DNA from: Bacteroidales bacterium
Lineage (GTDB): Bacteria > Bacteroidota > Bacteroidia > Bacteroidales > Salinivirgaceae
Reading direction: 5' to 3'
Length of the DNA stretch: 64,000 bases
Assembly (NCBI GenBank): GCA_012519055.1
Contig: JAAYQU010000013.1
Span: forward strand, 1 to 64,000
Each line of letters begins with the position of its first letter. Position 1 is the stretch's first letter. Below the pieces are notes generated by a model. The model worked only from the letters and a program-made list of their open reading frames with translations. It searched no databases and was not told the DNA's origin. This document shows positions 1-7,820 of the stretch, one piece after another. The position numbers were made by a program, and so were the translations under genes.

Positions 1-1158
1 AAAGGTTCGTCAAAAATTATTGCATATTTGGGAATTTCACTAATAGTGATTTTCGGGACTCTCTCGTTTTTAGGTTATTTAATTACACCCGACTCATCTC
101 CAAATGCTAATAGCCAACTCTCCACTATCTCATTACAAAATCCAGGTACAACCGTTAATGCATTGAAAGTCAGAAACAATAACATTACACAAAAAAAGGG
201 TGTTTTTTACAAATGGTTGAGAGGTGAGGATAATGATTATAGATTAATCCCTTACGATTCGTTAAAATGGGACAATATTTCAGTCACTATATATGAGAAA
301 AGCGATGGTAACTCTAGCCATGTTTTTGAACTAACACTATTTTACCATGATATTTTATTTCAAGTTTTAGAACCTGAAAGTTACACTATAAATGGCGACA
401 CGATTGTTTTTACAGATATCGTAGGAAACAAAATTGAGGAAAACATTATCGATATGCGTAAAACAATTAATGAACAAAACTTGATTAAAAAACGCTATAT
501 CCTGGGTACAGACCGTTTTGGTAGAGATATGTTAAGTCGTTTGATAATTGGCGGAAGAGTATCGTTATCGGTTGGTCTTGTAGCAGTGCTTGTTTCGTTA
601 GTAATAGGGATTTTATTAGGCTTAATATCAGGATACTATGGTGGAATTATTGACAAACTAATTGTTTGGATAATTAATGTTTTCTGGTCTGTTCCTACCC
701 TTTTATTAGTTATTGCTGTTTGTATGGCTCTTGGAAAAGGATTTTGGCAAATTTTTCTTGCAATCGGGCTTACCATGTGGGTTGAAGTAGCACGTGTTGT
801 AAGAGGAAAGGTTTTACAACTTAAAAATATGGAGTACATCGAAGCTGCAAGAGTTTTAGGATTCTCAGATTTTAGAATTATGTTAAAACATTTACTACCA
901 AACATTATAGGTCCTATTATGGTAATTTCAGCATCGAATTTTGCATCGGCAATATTAATCGAAAGTGGTTTAAGTTTTTTGGGAATTGGAATTGAACCAC
1001 CTGCACCAACCTGGGGCGCTATGATTCGCGATCATTATGGTTACATAATAGTCGGTAAAGCCTGGCTTGCTATGACTCCTGGAATTGCAGTAATGGCAAT
1101 GGTGTGGGCTTTTACAGTATCGGGGGATTACTTGAGAAAGGTTTTTAAAGTTGATTAG
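1..1158 (+). CDS. Oligopeptide/dipeptide ABC transporter permease, DppC/OppC type (5' end outside window)
   Basis: Inner-membrane permease subunit of a peptide-type ABC importer. The frame is open from base 1 with no stop and an ATG is lacking, so the gene begins upstream; the TTG at 28 is only the first possible start inside the window. One membrane segment (about residues 10-27) is followed by an unusually long hydrophilic stretch of roughly 130 residues. The standard DppC signature LGTDRFGRDMLSRL and the BPD_transp_1 domain follow, with the EAA-loop motif EAARVLGFSDFRIMLKHLLPN and the C-terminal FLGIGIEPPAPTWGAMI. The family is normally about 290-300 residues, so the extra length lies in the periplasmic insert, which I have the impression is usual in Bacteroidota homologues. 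Partner permease, ATPases and binding protein would lie upstream. The family call is secure; the substrate is inferred. Confidence 0.9.
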   Translation, partial: KGSSKIIAYLGISLIVIFGTLSFLGYLITPDSSPNANSQLSTISLQNPGTTVNALKVRNNNITQKKGVFYKWLRGEDNDYRLIPYDSLKWDNISVTIYEKSDGNSSHVFELTLFYHDILFQVLEPESYTINGDTIVFTDIVGNKIEENIIDMRKTINEQNLIKKRYILGTDRFGRDMLSRLIIGGRVSLSVGLVAVLVSLVIGILLGLISGYYGGIIDKLIVWIINVFWSVPTLLLVIAVCMALGKGFWQIFLAIGLTMWVEVARVVRGKVLQLKNMEYIEAARVLGFSDFRIMLKHLLPNIIGPIMVISASNFASAILIESGLSFLGIGIEPPAPTWGAMIRDHYGYIIVGKAWLAMTPGIAVMAMVWAFTVSGDYLRKVFKVD

Positions 1159-1191
1159 TCAAAAAAAAATAATAACATATACTTAATTTAT

Positions 1192-1199
1192 TAATTTTG
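1192..1199 (+). promoter_or_regulatory. Candidate -7 box for FISUMP gene
   Basis: TAATTTTG matches the Bacteroidota -7 consensus TAnnTTTG and lies 50 bases before the ATG at 1249. No clear TTTG -33 box at 19-21 bases. In AT-rich DNA this motif can occur by chance. Confidence 0.4.
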
Positions 1200-1248
1200 T
1201 CGTTATATAATCAATATTTATTAATAGTTAAACAAAAAACTTAAGGTT

Positions 1249-2124
1249 ATGAACAAATTAGCAAACATTTTAGTTTTACTGACCATATTCGCAATTTCTG
1301 CTACCGCACAAGAAAACAGATTAAGCAAAATGGATGATAAACCAGAACAAAAACCTACTTCAGAACAACAAGAGGGCACAATATTGGGTGCTAAATTAAA
1401 TATATTGTTAAAAGCTGATAATACGTGGGTAGTTAACAATGAGAAATATATTACTTTGACTGCTGATGACGGAGAAAAATACGTACTGTTCGCAAATGGC
1501 AACTGGAGTGATATAATAACAATAAAAGATATTGACGGAAATTCATACGATGCAGCTAAAATTGGCAAATACTATTGGACTTTACAGAACTTACGAACAA
1601 CCAAGTATAACGATGGTAAAACAATCACTTTTGCCCCAACAAATCATGATGCTTGGAGAAATAGTGCAGGTGCATATACTAACGTTGAGGACAAACCCGA
1701 AAACAAAAACAAACAGGGATTGCTATATAGTTGGCATGCTGCAGATAAGCCTAATTTGTGTCCGGAAGGATGGAGGGTTCCAACTGAAGCAGAATGGCTT
1801 GATCTGATAGATAATGTAGGTGGTTCTGCTACTGCTGGTAAGGAACTAAAATCAGAAAATGGATGGAAAGCTTTTGAAGGAAGTGATAAAAAAACAGCTG
1901 GTGAAGACAACTACATGTTTAACGCAATGCCAACAGGTTACAGACAACTACATGCCGATAAGAGAAATTTCTACCAGGTTGGTGGCGAGGCTACATTTTG
2001 GAGTAAGACTTCAAAAACAAAATCACAAGCAGTCTCTATAACATTTACCCTTAACGAAAATGTACTAAGAGGTCATTGGCCCAAAGAGTTTGGCAGATCT
2101 ATCAGATGTATTAAAAATGATTAA
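1249..2124 (+). CDS. Exported FISUMP-domain protein
   Basis: Secreted or surface protein of unknown function. Residues 1-20 form a signal peptide ending in SATA, with Gln21 as predicted first mature residue. After a short charged linker, the C-terminal 180 residues are a FISUMP domain (Fibrobacter succinogenes major paralogous domain). Recognisable parts are YYWTLQNLRTTKYNDGK, GLLYSWHAA, LCPEGWRVPTEAEWLDL, MPTGYR and the terminal GRSIRCIKND. The gene stands alone between the permease and a bidirectional terminator. A lipoprotein with the same domain lies at 28729-29463. FISUMP domains resemble C-type-lectin-like folds and often sit on surface proteins of Bacteroidota, but no ligand is known. 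Family confident, function unknown. Confidence 0.85.
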   Translation: MNKLANILVLLTIFAISATAQENRLSKMDDKPEQKPTSEQQEGTILGAKLNILLKADNTWVVNNEKYITLTADDGEKYVLFANGNWSDIITIKDIDGNSYDAAKIGKYYWTLQNLRTTKYNDGKTITFAPTNHDAWRNSAGAYTNVEDKPENKNKQGLLYSWHAADKPNLCPEGWRVPTEAEWLDLIDNVGGSATAGKELKSENGWKAFEGSDKKTAGEDNYMFNAMPTGYRQLHADKRNFYQVGGEATFWSKTSKTKSQAVSITFTLNENVLRGHWPKEFGRSIRCIKND

Positions 2125-2144
2125 CCCCGTAAATAAAATTACAA

Positions 2145-2175
2145 TAAAAAAGTCAGTGTTCCACTGACTTTTTTA
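2145..2175. terminator. Bidirectional intrinsic terminator
   Basis: Perfect hairpin: AGTCAGTG at 2151-2158, loop TTC, CACTGACT at 2162-2169, flanked by A6 and T6 runs. It serves both convergent genes, the FISUMP gene and the SlyD-like gene. Confidence 0.9.
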
Positions 2176-2179
2176 TTAA

Positions 2180-2214
2180 CTTTTCCCTTGCTCCTTGCAC
2201 CTTGTCCCTTTTAA
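2180..2214. repeat. AAGGTGCAAGGAGCAAGG-type intergenic repeat
   Basis: Read on the minus strand this stretch is a run of short imperfect units (AAGGTGC, AAGGAGC, AAGGG). A degraded relative sharing AAGGAGCAAG occurs at about 10391-10410. It lies between the terminator and the 3' end of the SlyD-like gene and is not coding. Similar low-complexity intergenic repeats occur in other Bacteroidota genomes, as I recall. Confidence 0.4.
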
Positions 2215-2744
2215 TGACATCCACCACTACTACAATCTCCACCTCCACAGCCACTACAACCACCTGTGTTAAACATCATTAAGTCCTCTTCCGATGGTTC
2301 TGTAACTGATATAACCTTTCCTGTGAAATGCAACTGTTTTCCCGCCATCACATGGTTAAAATCCATTGTTACGAAATCTTTTTCGATCTTTAAAACCACG
2401 CCTGTTAAACGGTTTCCTGCAGAATCCATCATTGGTATAGAATTCCCAACTTTTACAAGGCTTTTGTTTTCTGGTTTATCTAATTCAAAAACAGATGAAG
2501 GTATTTCAATTATGTTATCTTCGGAGTATTCACCATACGCATCTGTTGAATCTAATATAAACTCAAAGCTTTCCCCTACTTTTCTACCCAGTATATTCTC
2601 TTCAAATTTTGGCAACATCATTCCTTGTCCATAAATAAAAGTTAATGGATTATCTTCTGTAACTGTCTCGATTACCTCTCCATTAGCATTGTCTGATTTC
2701 AGTTGATATGTCAGCGAAACCAATTTGTCATTTTCAATAATCAT
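2211..2744 (-). CDS. slyD: SlyD-like FKBP-type peptidyl-prolyl cis-trans isomerase
   Basis: Cytosolic prolyl isomerase and folding chaperone that may also carry metals. There is no signal peptide. The FKBP half-domain is clear (LVSLTYQLKS, PLTFIYGQGMMLPKFEENILGRKVGE), interrupted by the insert-in-flap (IF) domain that defines SlyD (DAYGEYSEDNIIEIPSSVF ... VVLKIEKDFVTMDFNHVMAGKQLHFTGKVISV). The C-terminal tail is rich in Cys, Gly and His (GGCSGCGGGDCSSGGCH), like the nickel-binding tails of SlyD proteins. 177 residues is typical. The gene follows rpoD on the same strand after 158 bases that hold a structured region, and I see no separate promoter box, so it may partly depend on readthrough from rpoD. 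Confidence 0.88.
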   Translation of the reverse strand: MIIENDKLVSLTYQLKSDNANGEVIETVTEDNPLTFIYGQGMMLPKFEENILGRKVGESFEFILDSTDAYGEYSEDNIIEIPSSVFELDKPENKSLVKVGNSIPMMDSAGNRLTGVVLKIEKDFVTMDFNHVMAGKQLHFTGKVISVTEPSEEDLMMFNTGGCSGCGGGDCSSGGCH

Positions 2745-2775
2745 AAAATAAAGTTTGTTATTTGTTAGAAATAAA

Positions 2776-2889
2776 AAAATCTGTCTTCAAAGTAATTCGT
2801 TAGTATGATTTTAGCTAATTTCTTTACTGAAAGTTAACATGATTTTTGTTTAATCATACTGCTGAAATTAATCTTTTCTGACAGATTTT
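2776..2889 (-). terminator. Nested stem-loop region downstream of rpoD, probable terminator
   Basis: Outer arms AAAATCTGTC (2776-2785) and GACAGATTTT (2880-2889) pair perfectly. Inside them AGTATGATT (2802-2810) pairs with AATCATACT (2852-2860). On the minus strand the outer stem is followed by a run of seven U residues, as in an intrinsic terminator, but the enclosed loop of about 94 bases is unusually large and itself structured. It sits between the rpoD stop and the slyD start. Pairing is seen directly; function is inferred. Confidence 0.5.
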
Positions 2890-2902
2890 AAATTGTTTTT
2901 TG

Positions 2903-3763
2903 TTATCCTAGATAAGCTTTAAGAAGTTTACTGCGTGATGTATGACGCAATCTCCTAATAGCTTTCTCTTTAATTTGACGAACTCGTTCGCGTGTTAATC
3001 CAAAACGTTCTCCAACTTCTTCTAAGGTCATCTCTTGACATGAAATTCCGAAATGCAATTTAATAATATCACGCTCTCTTTCGGTAAGAGTTGACAAAGC
3101 ACGCTCTATCTCCTTGCTCAACGATTCTTTCATTAGAATTCCGTCAGCATCCGGGCTGTGGCTATTTTCAAGCACGTCAAGCAGACTGTTATCTTCGCCT
3201 TCTACGAACGGTGCATCAACCGAGATATGACGACCTGAAACACGAAGTGTATCGGCGACCTTCTCTTTTGGTATCTCGAGAATTTCAGCTAACTCTTCTG
3301 TAGTCGGGGTACGCTCGTTCTCTTGTTCAAACTTTGCATAAGCTTTGTTTATCTTATTTAACGAACCCACTTGGTTTAATGGCAAACGAACAATACGAGA
3401 CTGCTCGGCTAAAGCTTGTAAAATTGATTGACGAATCCACCAAACGGCATAAGAGATAAATTTAAAACCTCGTGTTTCGTCAAACTTTTCTGCCGCTTTT
3501 ATTAAACCTAAATTTCCCTCGTTAATAAGGTCCGGCAAGCTAAGACCCTGGTTTTGATACTGCTTGGCAACCGATACCACAAATCTTAAATTTGCTCTTG
3601 TAAGTTTCTCAAGAGCTTCACGGTCTCCTTTGTGAATACGCTGTGCTAATTCAACTTCTTCTTCAACTGTAATTAGATCTTCTTTACCAATTTCCTGCAA
3701 ATACTTATCAAGCGAAGCACTCTCACGATTGGTAATGGATTTTGTAATTTTTAATTGTCTCAT
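2903..3763 (-). CDS. rpoD: Primary RNA polymerase sigma factor, sigma-70 family
   Basis: Housekeeping sigma factor that directs RNA polymerase to promoters. It is short (286 residues) and starts almost directly with region 1.2, as in the Bacteroides primary sigma; the E. coli region 1.1 and non-conserved insert are absent. Visible regions: 1.2 ([21 protein letters not shown]), 2.1-2.4 ([55 protein letters not shown]), 3 ([19 protein letters not shown]) and 4.2 with its helix-turn-helix ([30 protein letters not shown]). It is preceded by a good -7 box and a short leader. Low-GC Bacteroidota sigma of this type recognises TTTG/TAnnTTTG, which matches many boxes in this window. Confidence 0.96.
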   Translation of the reverse strand: MRQLKITKSITNRESASLDKYLQEIGKEDLITVEEEVELAQRIHKGDREALEKLTRANLRFVVSVAKQYQNQGLSLPDLINEGNLGLIKAAEKFDETRGFKFISYAVWWIRQSILQALAEQSRIVRLPLNQVGSLNKINKAYAKFEQENERTPTTEELAEILEIPKEKVADTLRVSGRHISVDAPFVEGEDNSLLDVLENSHSPDADGILMKESLSKEIERALSTLTERERDIIKLHFGISCQEMTLEEVGERFGLTRERVRQIKEKAIRRLRHTSRSKLLKAYLG

Positions 3764-3797
3764 ACTAATATTTAAGATATTATCCGAAAAAACTATG

Positions 3798-3828
3798 CAA
3801 ATCTACAACATTAGATCTTTAAAGTCAA
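3798..3828 (-). promoter_or_regulatory. rpoD promoter, TTGA-N19-TAGATTTG
   Basis: On the minus strand TAGATTTG (3805-3798) matches TAnnTTTG exactly, and TTGA (3828-3825) lies 19 bases upstream at the -33 position. Predicted transcription start near 3791 gives a leader of about 28 bases to the ATG at 3763. Confidence 0.6.
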
Positions 3829-4132
3829 TAGCAACAAAAAAAAGAACGCATCAATTTAAACTTTACTCGAAAGATTTATTAAAAATCTGCGTAATTTCCA
3901 TACGATTTTAAACTTAAAAAACTTTCAACATACGGAACTGTTAACACTCTCGTTTTATTATGTTACTATTGATTATTTCTCCTTACATAACAAGACAAAC
4001 CTAATAATTGTTTATAAAAACAGTACACTTTGATTATTGACACTAAAAAATCAGGCTGTCGAATAGATTATGTTTGCGTTTTACAACTTGTAATCGCCAT
4101 TCATATAATGTATTATTCGTAAGGCATTTTAC

Positions 4133-4157
4133 AATTTGATATTTTTTATATCAAATT
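4133..4157. other. Perfect AT-rich hairpin in gene-free region
   Basis: AATTTGATAT (4133-4142), loop TTTTT, ATATCAAATT (4148-4157): ten perfect base pairs. It is about 150 bases past the kinase gene and 330 before the rpoD promoter. Neither side has a convincing U-run. It could be an operator, a weak terminator or chance in AT-rich DNA. Confidence 0.35.
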
Positions 4158-4234
4158 ATATATATAAATGTCGTTATTATTTAATTTTACGTCAATTATT
4201 GCAACAAAAACTATACCACGTTATTACGTTTAAA

Positions 4235-4259
4235 CTCTCATTAATACATATTTTGAGAG
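4235..4259 (-). terminator. Weak terminator candidate after lipid kinase gene
   Basis: CTCTCA (4235-4240) and TGAGAG (4254-4259) form a six-base-pair stem 45 bases after the kinase stop codon. On the minus strand it is followed by TTTAAACG, a poor U-run. Confidence 0.35.
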
Positions 4260-4303
4260 CAATATCACAATTATGATAAAAGTACTTAAAATAGGTAATA
4301 ATC

Positions 4304-5191
4304 TTAAAATATTGCTGTTATTGACTTTTTATTTATCTCTACTTCAAAACGTGTATCAATAACATAAGGACTTCCATCAATATGCGAAGCTACAGGTGTT
4401 TTGGTGATTATAGAAACCTTTTTAGTCCGAATAATTTCTAAATGCTTACTTTTATGCATCCTTTTGGTAAACAATCTTGCAGCAACCACAATAACACTTT
4501 TAAAAAAAGAAAATGGTTTTAATATGCAAACCTCCATAGCACCATCGCTAACATCGGATATTGGAGAAATTGTAGCATTATAGCCAAATTGCGATGAATT
4601 AGCAAATGTAACAAGCAAGGCTTTTCTTTCAAAAGTCTGATTTTCAATGGTAATAGTGACTTCTATCGGCTTAAAACCAAAATAAACACGAATTGTATTT
4701 TTGAAATATGACCATATTCCTCGTCTTGCACTTTCTGCAAATTTATGCGCCACCAGGGCGTCAAAGCCTATTCCCGATACATTTATAAATGGCTTTCCGT
4801 TAAACATAATAGTATTAATACTATGCTCTTGCCCGTTTTTAATGGCTTTTAAAGCTCTAGCACTATTTAAGGAGATTTTTAGATGCCTTGCTAAACCGTT
4901 TCCACTTCCACACGGGACAATTCCAAGCTTTGTATCAGTATTTAAAATACCTCTGACAACTTCATTTAAAGTCCCATCGCCACCAACAGCTACAACGATG
5001 TCATGATTTTTTGACATTTCTGAAGCTAAATCGATTGCATGTCCCTCATATTCAGTTTCAACAATCGTATATTTAAAATTGCCGTCACCAAAGATCTTCG
5101 GGATTTGTCTTCTGATTTTTTTCTTCTGACTTATTCCTGAAATTGGATTAATAATAAAAGCAATATTTACCTCTGATGATTCGATCGCCAT
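4304..5191 (-). CDS. Diacylglycerol kinase-type lipid kinase (YegS/DgkB/BmrU family)
   Basis: Probably phosphorylates diacylglycerol or a related lipid at the inner face of the cytoplasmic membrane, returning it to phospholipid synthesis; sphingoid substrates are also possible in this phylum. The catalytic domain has the nucleotide-binding motif GGDGTLNE (residues 70-77), the GSGNGLAR motif (95-102) and the later ISPISDVSDGAMEVCILKPFSFFKS segment of the family. At 295 residues it has the usual length. It is monocistronic on the minus strand: rpoD lies 540 bases downstream and pbpC 103 bases upstream. A TATTTTTG box lies 37-50 bases before the ATG. Family certain, substrate inferred. Confidence 0.9.
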   Translation of the reverse strand: MAIESSEVNIAFIINPISGISQKKKIRRQIPKIFGDGNFKYTIVETEYEGHAIDLASEMSKNHDIVVAVGGDGTLNEVVRGILNTDTKLGIVPCGSGNGLARHLKISLNSARALKAIKNGQEHSINTIMFNGKPFINVSGIGFDALVAHKFAESARRGIWSYFKNTIRVYFGFKPIEVTITIENQTFERKALLVTFANSSQFGYNATISPISDVSDGAMEVCILKPFSFFKSVIVVAARLFTKRMHKSKHLEIIRTKKVSIITKTPVASHIDGSPYVIDTRFEVEINKKSITAIF

Positions 5192-5234
5192 GAAAAGGTT
5201 TTTGATATTTTTTCTTATTTACACTCTAGGGTTG

Positions 5235-5242
5235 CAAAAATA
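5235..5242 (-). promoter_or_regulatory. Candidate -7 box for lipid kinase gene
   Basis: TATTTTTG on the minus strand, exact TAnnTTTG match, with predicted start near 5228 and a leader of about 37 bases. No clear -33 box. Confidence 0.45.
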
Positions 5243-5294
5243 GCACATAATTCTAAACTTCGTAACATAAAAGTCAACACAAAAATCTAATTTA

Positions 5295-7703
5295 TTAATT
5301 TTCGGATTTTGATAAAGAAATATAAAACATAGTTTCATCAATACTTCCGTCCTCTCCTATTACTGTAAGCTCATGTTGTCCTTGTGGTAGCAAGACCTGC
5401 AATTTATGTTCATATTGCGTTGTTGCGACTAATTCACTGTCAATATACCAAAAAACTGATACTGCATTGTCGGTGTGTGCTACCTCAAACAGCACTTTCC
5501 CCTGTTTTCCGTCTATCTCGGTAGGAATGTGTATTTTAGAGTTCCTGTCGGGATATATAATCTTCAAGTTCTGCTTATTTAAGGTAACTGTTATTTTGGG
5601 GTCAAATTTAGGCAACGGTTGGTACAGTAAATTTCGTCTTTTATAGTAGCGCGAAATAATTGGCGGAAGCGAAAACCACACTGTATCAACTCTTTGATTG
5701 CTATATTCGGGTGTTGTTCTGTATTTTCTATCGGCAGTGAGGTAAACCGGTTTGTGATAAGGACACTTTCCTGTAACAAACTCAACGTCTGATGTGTAAA
5801 TTGTATCTATCTCGGGGCAATATTCAGAGGGTAAAAAACCTGATTTACTGCATACTGCAACCTCAGTTAAATGGTCATGCGGTTGCGGAAACCACGACTC
5901 TGCTTTTGGCAATATTGCAAAAACCTCGAACAAAACAGGTGCAGCTTTTGAAATTCCTAATAATCCCGAGGCTGAAACTCCGCTTGAGTTTCCAACCCAA
6001 ACTCCTACTGTGTATTCGGGATCGGTGCCTATTGCCCACGCATCGCGAAATCCAAAACTTGTTCCTGTCTTCCAAGCTACGCGCCTTGATGATGGAAAAT
6101 ACTCCCAACCTCTCTCAATATCAGGACGTTCAGGTTTTTGCAAAGCCTCAAACGCTGCCCATATTCCAGATGGTGAAATTGGATAATCTTCTGTTTCTGA
6201 ATAGATTGGATAAGTCTCTGTACTATATAATAGTGGTGCATGTATATCTAACTTGTCGTAACGACCAGAGTTTTCGCTATAGTTTAGCAAAATCCGCCCG
6301 AGTGACGCGTAAACACCTGTCGTTTCCCAAAGTGTCGTCTCTGCTCCGCCCAAAATTATTGACAATCCGTAATGACCAGGACTTTTGGTCAAAGTAGTTA
6401 TCCCCATCTTTTTTAGGGTTGTATTGAACTGTGCTATACCGTGTTGCTGTAGCAGTCTTACGAACGGAACATTAACGGAACGACATAAAGCGTCATCTGC
6501 TGGGAGTGCGCCATTCCAGAGCCCGTCGAAATTGCGTGGCAGGTATCCGTCAATATTTGTGGGATAGTCGGGCACTAACATTTTGGGCAAAAGCTCGCCA
6601 CGACCAACCATAGAGGCATACAAAATTGGTTTCAAGGTACTTCCTGGACTTCGCAGTGCAGAAATATTATCAACCCACTGATTTTCTGCACCTTTCAGTG
6701 TCGAGTTGCCTATATATGCCAAAACATTACCACTTTTTGTTTCCATTACCAAAACAGCAATATTATGGATATTAGTTTGCTTATACTGAGCTGAATAGCT
6801 TCTAACAATTGTCGATACTCGCTCCTGCAAATAGGAGTCAATGGTTGTATTCACTTTTTTGTAAGGATTTTGTCCTGTAAGTTTTGAATGAGACTGCAAA
6901 AGCCATCTGCCTGTTTCAGGAAATGTATATATTGATTGCGGAACGGGCTCATCGAACGACAATTCGGCGGTTGTTTCGTCAATTATTCCAAGCTTTGCGA
7001 GTTTGACAAGTAGTCTGTCGCGTTTTTCTTTAAGTTTTTCACTGTTTTTACCCGGTATAATCAAAGCAGGAGCATTTGGTAAAACAGCCAAAGTTGCAGC
7101 TTCAGCCCAGCTTAAATTGTCGGCAGACCGCCCAAAATAACGCCATGCAGCTGCCTCATATCCAACCACATTGCCTCCGAAAGGGGCATGAGTCGCCCAA
7201 AGGGTCAAGATACTGTCTTTACTTAAATGCAAATCCAAACGGACAGCTTCATACAACTCCTTAAACTTAACCCAAACCGTTCTTTTACCCACTCCTTTAG
7301 ATATTCTCACAACCTGCATGGTAATAGTGCTTGCGCCACTTACAACTTTGCGATTGCTGATATTTTGATACAATGCCCGACCTAAAGCCCTTATATCTAC
7401 ACCAATATGACTACGAAACCGTTTATCCTCAAACACTTCAATACATGTTTTAAGTTTCTCGGGAACTGAGTCTGAAGGGAAAAATCGAAACTGATTATCT
7501 TCCGCAAGTGCGGCTGATATTAGGTTCCCCTTTGAATCATATAAGACTGGAGACCAAGGCGACGAGAAACGTATAGAGTTGAAAAACAGCGATATAACAA
7601 ACAATAAAAGCAAAACTATTCCCAAAAGGAGTAGTTTTTTTCTTACACTCAACTCCTTATAGTTTGCCAAGCCACGCTTTAACGTATCAAGAAATCGTTT
7701 CAT
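5295..7703 (-). CDS. pbpC: Penicillin-binding protein 1C
   Basis: Bifunctional class A penicillin-binding protein anchored in the cytoplasmic membrane, with its catalytic domains in the periplasm. One membrane segment (residues 23-42) is followed by a GT51 glycosyltransferase domain (FEDKRFRSHIGVD with Glu92 as catalytic candidate; SGASTITMQVVR). The transpeptidase has SPGSTLKP with nucleophile Ser355, the SVN motif (RSVNVPF) and KTG (WKTGTSFGFRDAWA). The C-terminal 100 residues form the BiPBP_C immunoglobulin-like domain, which separates PBP1C from PBP1A. 802 residues fits the family. In Bacteroidota pbpC often follows an alpha-2-macroglobulin gene; here it is instead divergent from a glutaminyl cyclase gene. 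Confidence 0.94.
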   Translation of the reverse strand: MKRFLDTLKRGLANYKELSVRKKLLLLGIVLLLLFVISLFFNSIRFSSPWSPVLYDSKGNLISAALAEDNQFRFFPSDSVPEKLKTCIEVFEDKRFRSHIGVDIRALGRALYQNISNRKVVSGASTITMQVVRISKGVGKRTVWVKFKELYEAVRLDLHLSKDSILTLWATHAPFGGNVVGYEAAAWRYFGRSADNLSWAEAATLAVLPNAPALIIPGKNSEKLKEKRDRLLVKLAKLGIIDETTAELSFDEPVPQSIYTFPETGRWLLQSHSKLTGQNPYKKVNTTIDSYLQERVSTIVRSYSAQYKQTNIHNIAVLVMETKSGNVLAYIGNSTLKGAENQWVDNISALRSPGSTLKPILYASMVGRGELLPKMLVPDYPTNIDGYLPRNFDGLWNGALPADDALCRSVNVPFVRLLQQHGIAQFNTTLKKMGITTLTKSPGHYGLSIILGGAETTLWETTGVYASLGRILLNYSENSGRYDKLDIHAPLLYSTETYPIYSETEDYPISPSGIWAAFEALQKPERPDIERGWEYFPSSRRVAWKTGTSFGFRDAWAIGTDPEYTVGVWVGNSSGVSASGLLGISKAAPVLFEVFAILPKAESWFPQPHDHLTEVAVCSKSGFLPSEYCPEIDTIYTSDVEFVTGKCPYHKPVYLTADRKYRTTPEYSNQRVDTVWFSLPPIISRYYKRRNLLYQPLPKFDPKITVTLNKQNLKIIYPDRNSKIHIPTEIDGKQGKVLFEVAHTDNAVSVFWYIDSELVATTQYEHKLQVLLPQGQHELTVIGEDGSIDETMFYISLSKSEN

Positions 7704-7759
7704 TCAGCCAGTAAAAAGTTAAATATTGTGTTAATATTCTGAATTAATCTAAGTTTGAC

Positions 7760-7767
7760 TATTTTTG
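7760..7767 (+). promoter_or_regulatory. Candidate -7 box for glutaminyl cyclase operon
   Basis: TATTTTTG, exact TAnnTTTG match, predicted start near 7774, about 47 bases before the ATG at 7821. It faces the minus-strand box at 7783-7790. Confidence 0.45.
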
Positions 7768-7782
7768 TGTTTCAATATAATG

Positions 7783-7790
7783 CAAATGTA
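7783..7790 (-). promoter_or_regulatory. Candidate -7 box for pbpC
   Basis: TACATTTG on the minus strand, exact match, predicted start near 7776, giving a leader of about 73 bases to pbpC. The two promoters would overlap face to face. Confidence 0.45.
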
Positions 7791-7820
7791 GTTTATAACG
7801 TAAAAACAACCAACAAATAA

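Larger units (their letters stand above)
3829..4303. other. AT-rich intergenic region upstream of rpoD
   Basis: No ORF or RNA gene recognised. It contains a weak terminator-like stem just after the lipid kinase gene (4235-4259) and a perfect AT-rich hairpin at 4133-4157; both are listed separately. The rest is AT-rich sequence without visible repeats. Confidence 0.5.

Noticed and set aside
2266-2634. 122-codon plus-strand frame
   Set aside because: Antisense to the SlyD-like gene, whose motifs are clear.
5792-6397. 201-codon plus-strand frame inside pbpC
   Set aside because: Antisense to a well-conserved transpeptidase domain, with no recognisable protein features.
5295-7703. PBP1A rather than PBP1C
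   Set aside because: The C-terminal BiPBP_C-type domain, short linker and motif pattern fit PBP1C better.
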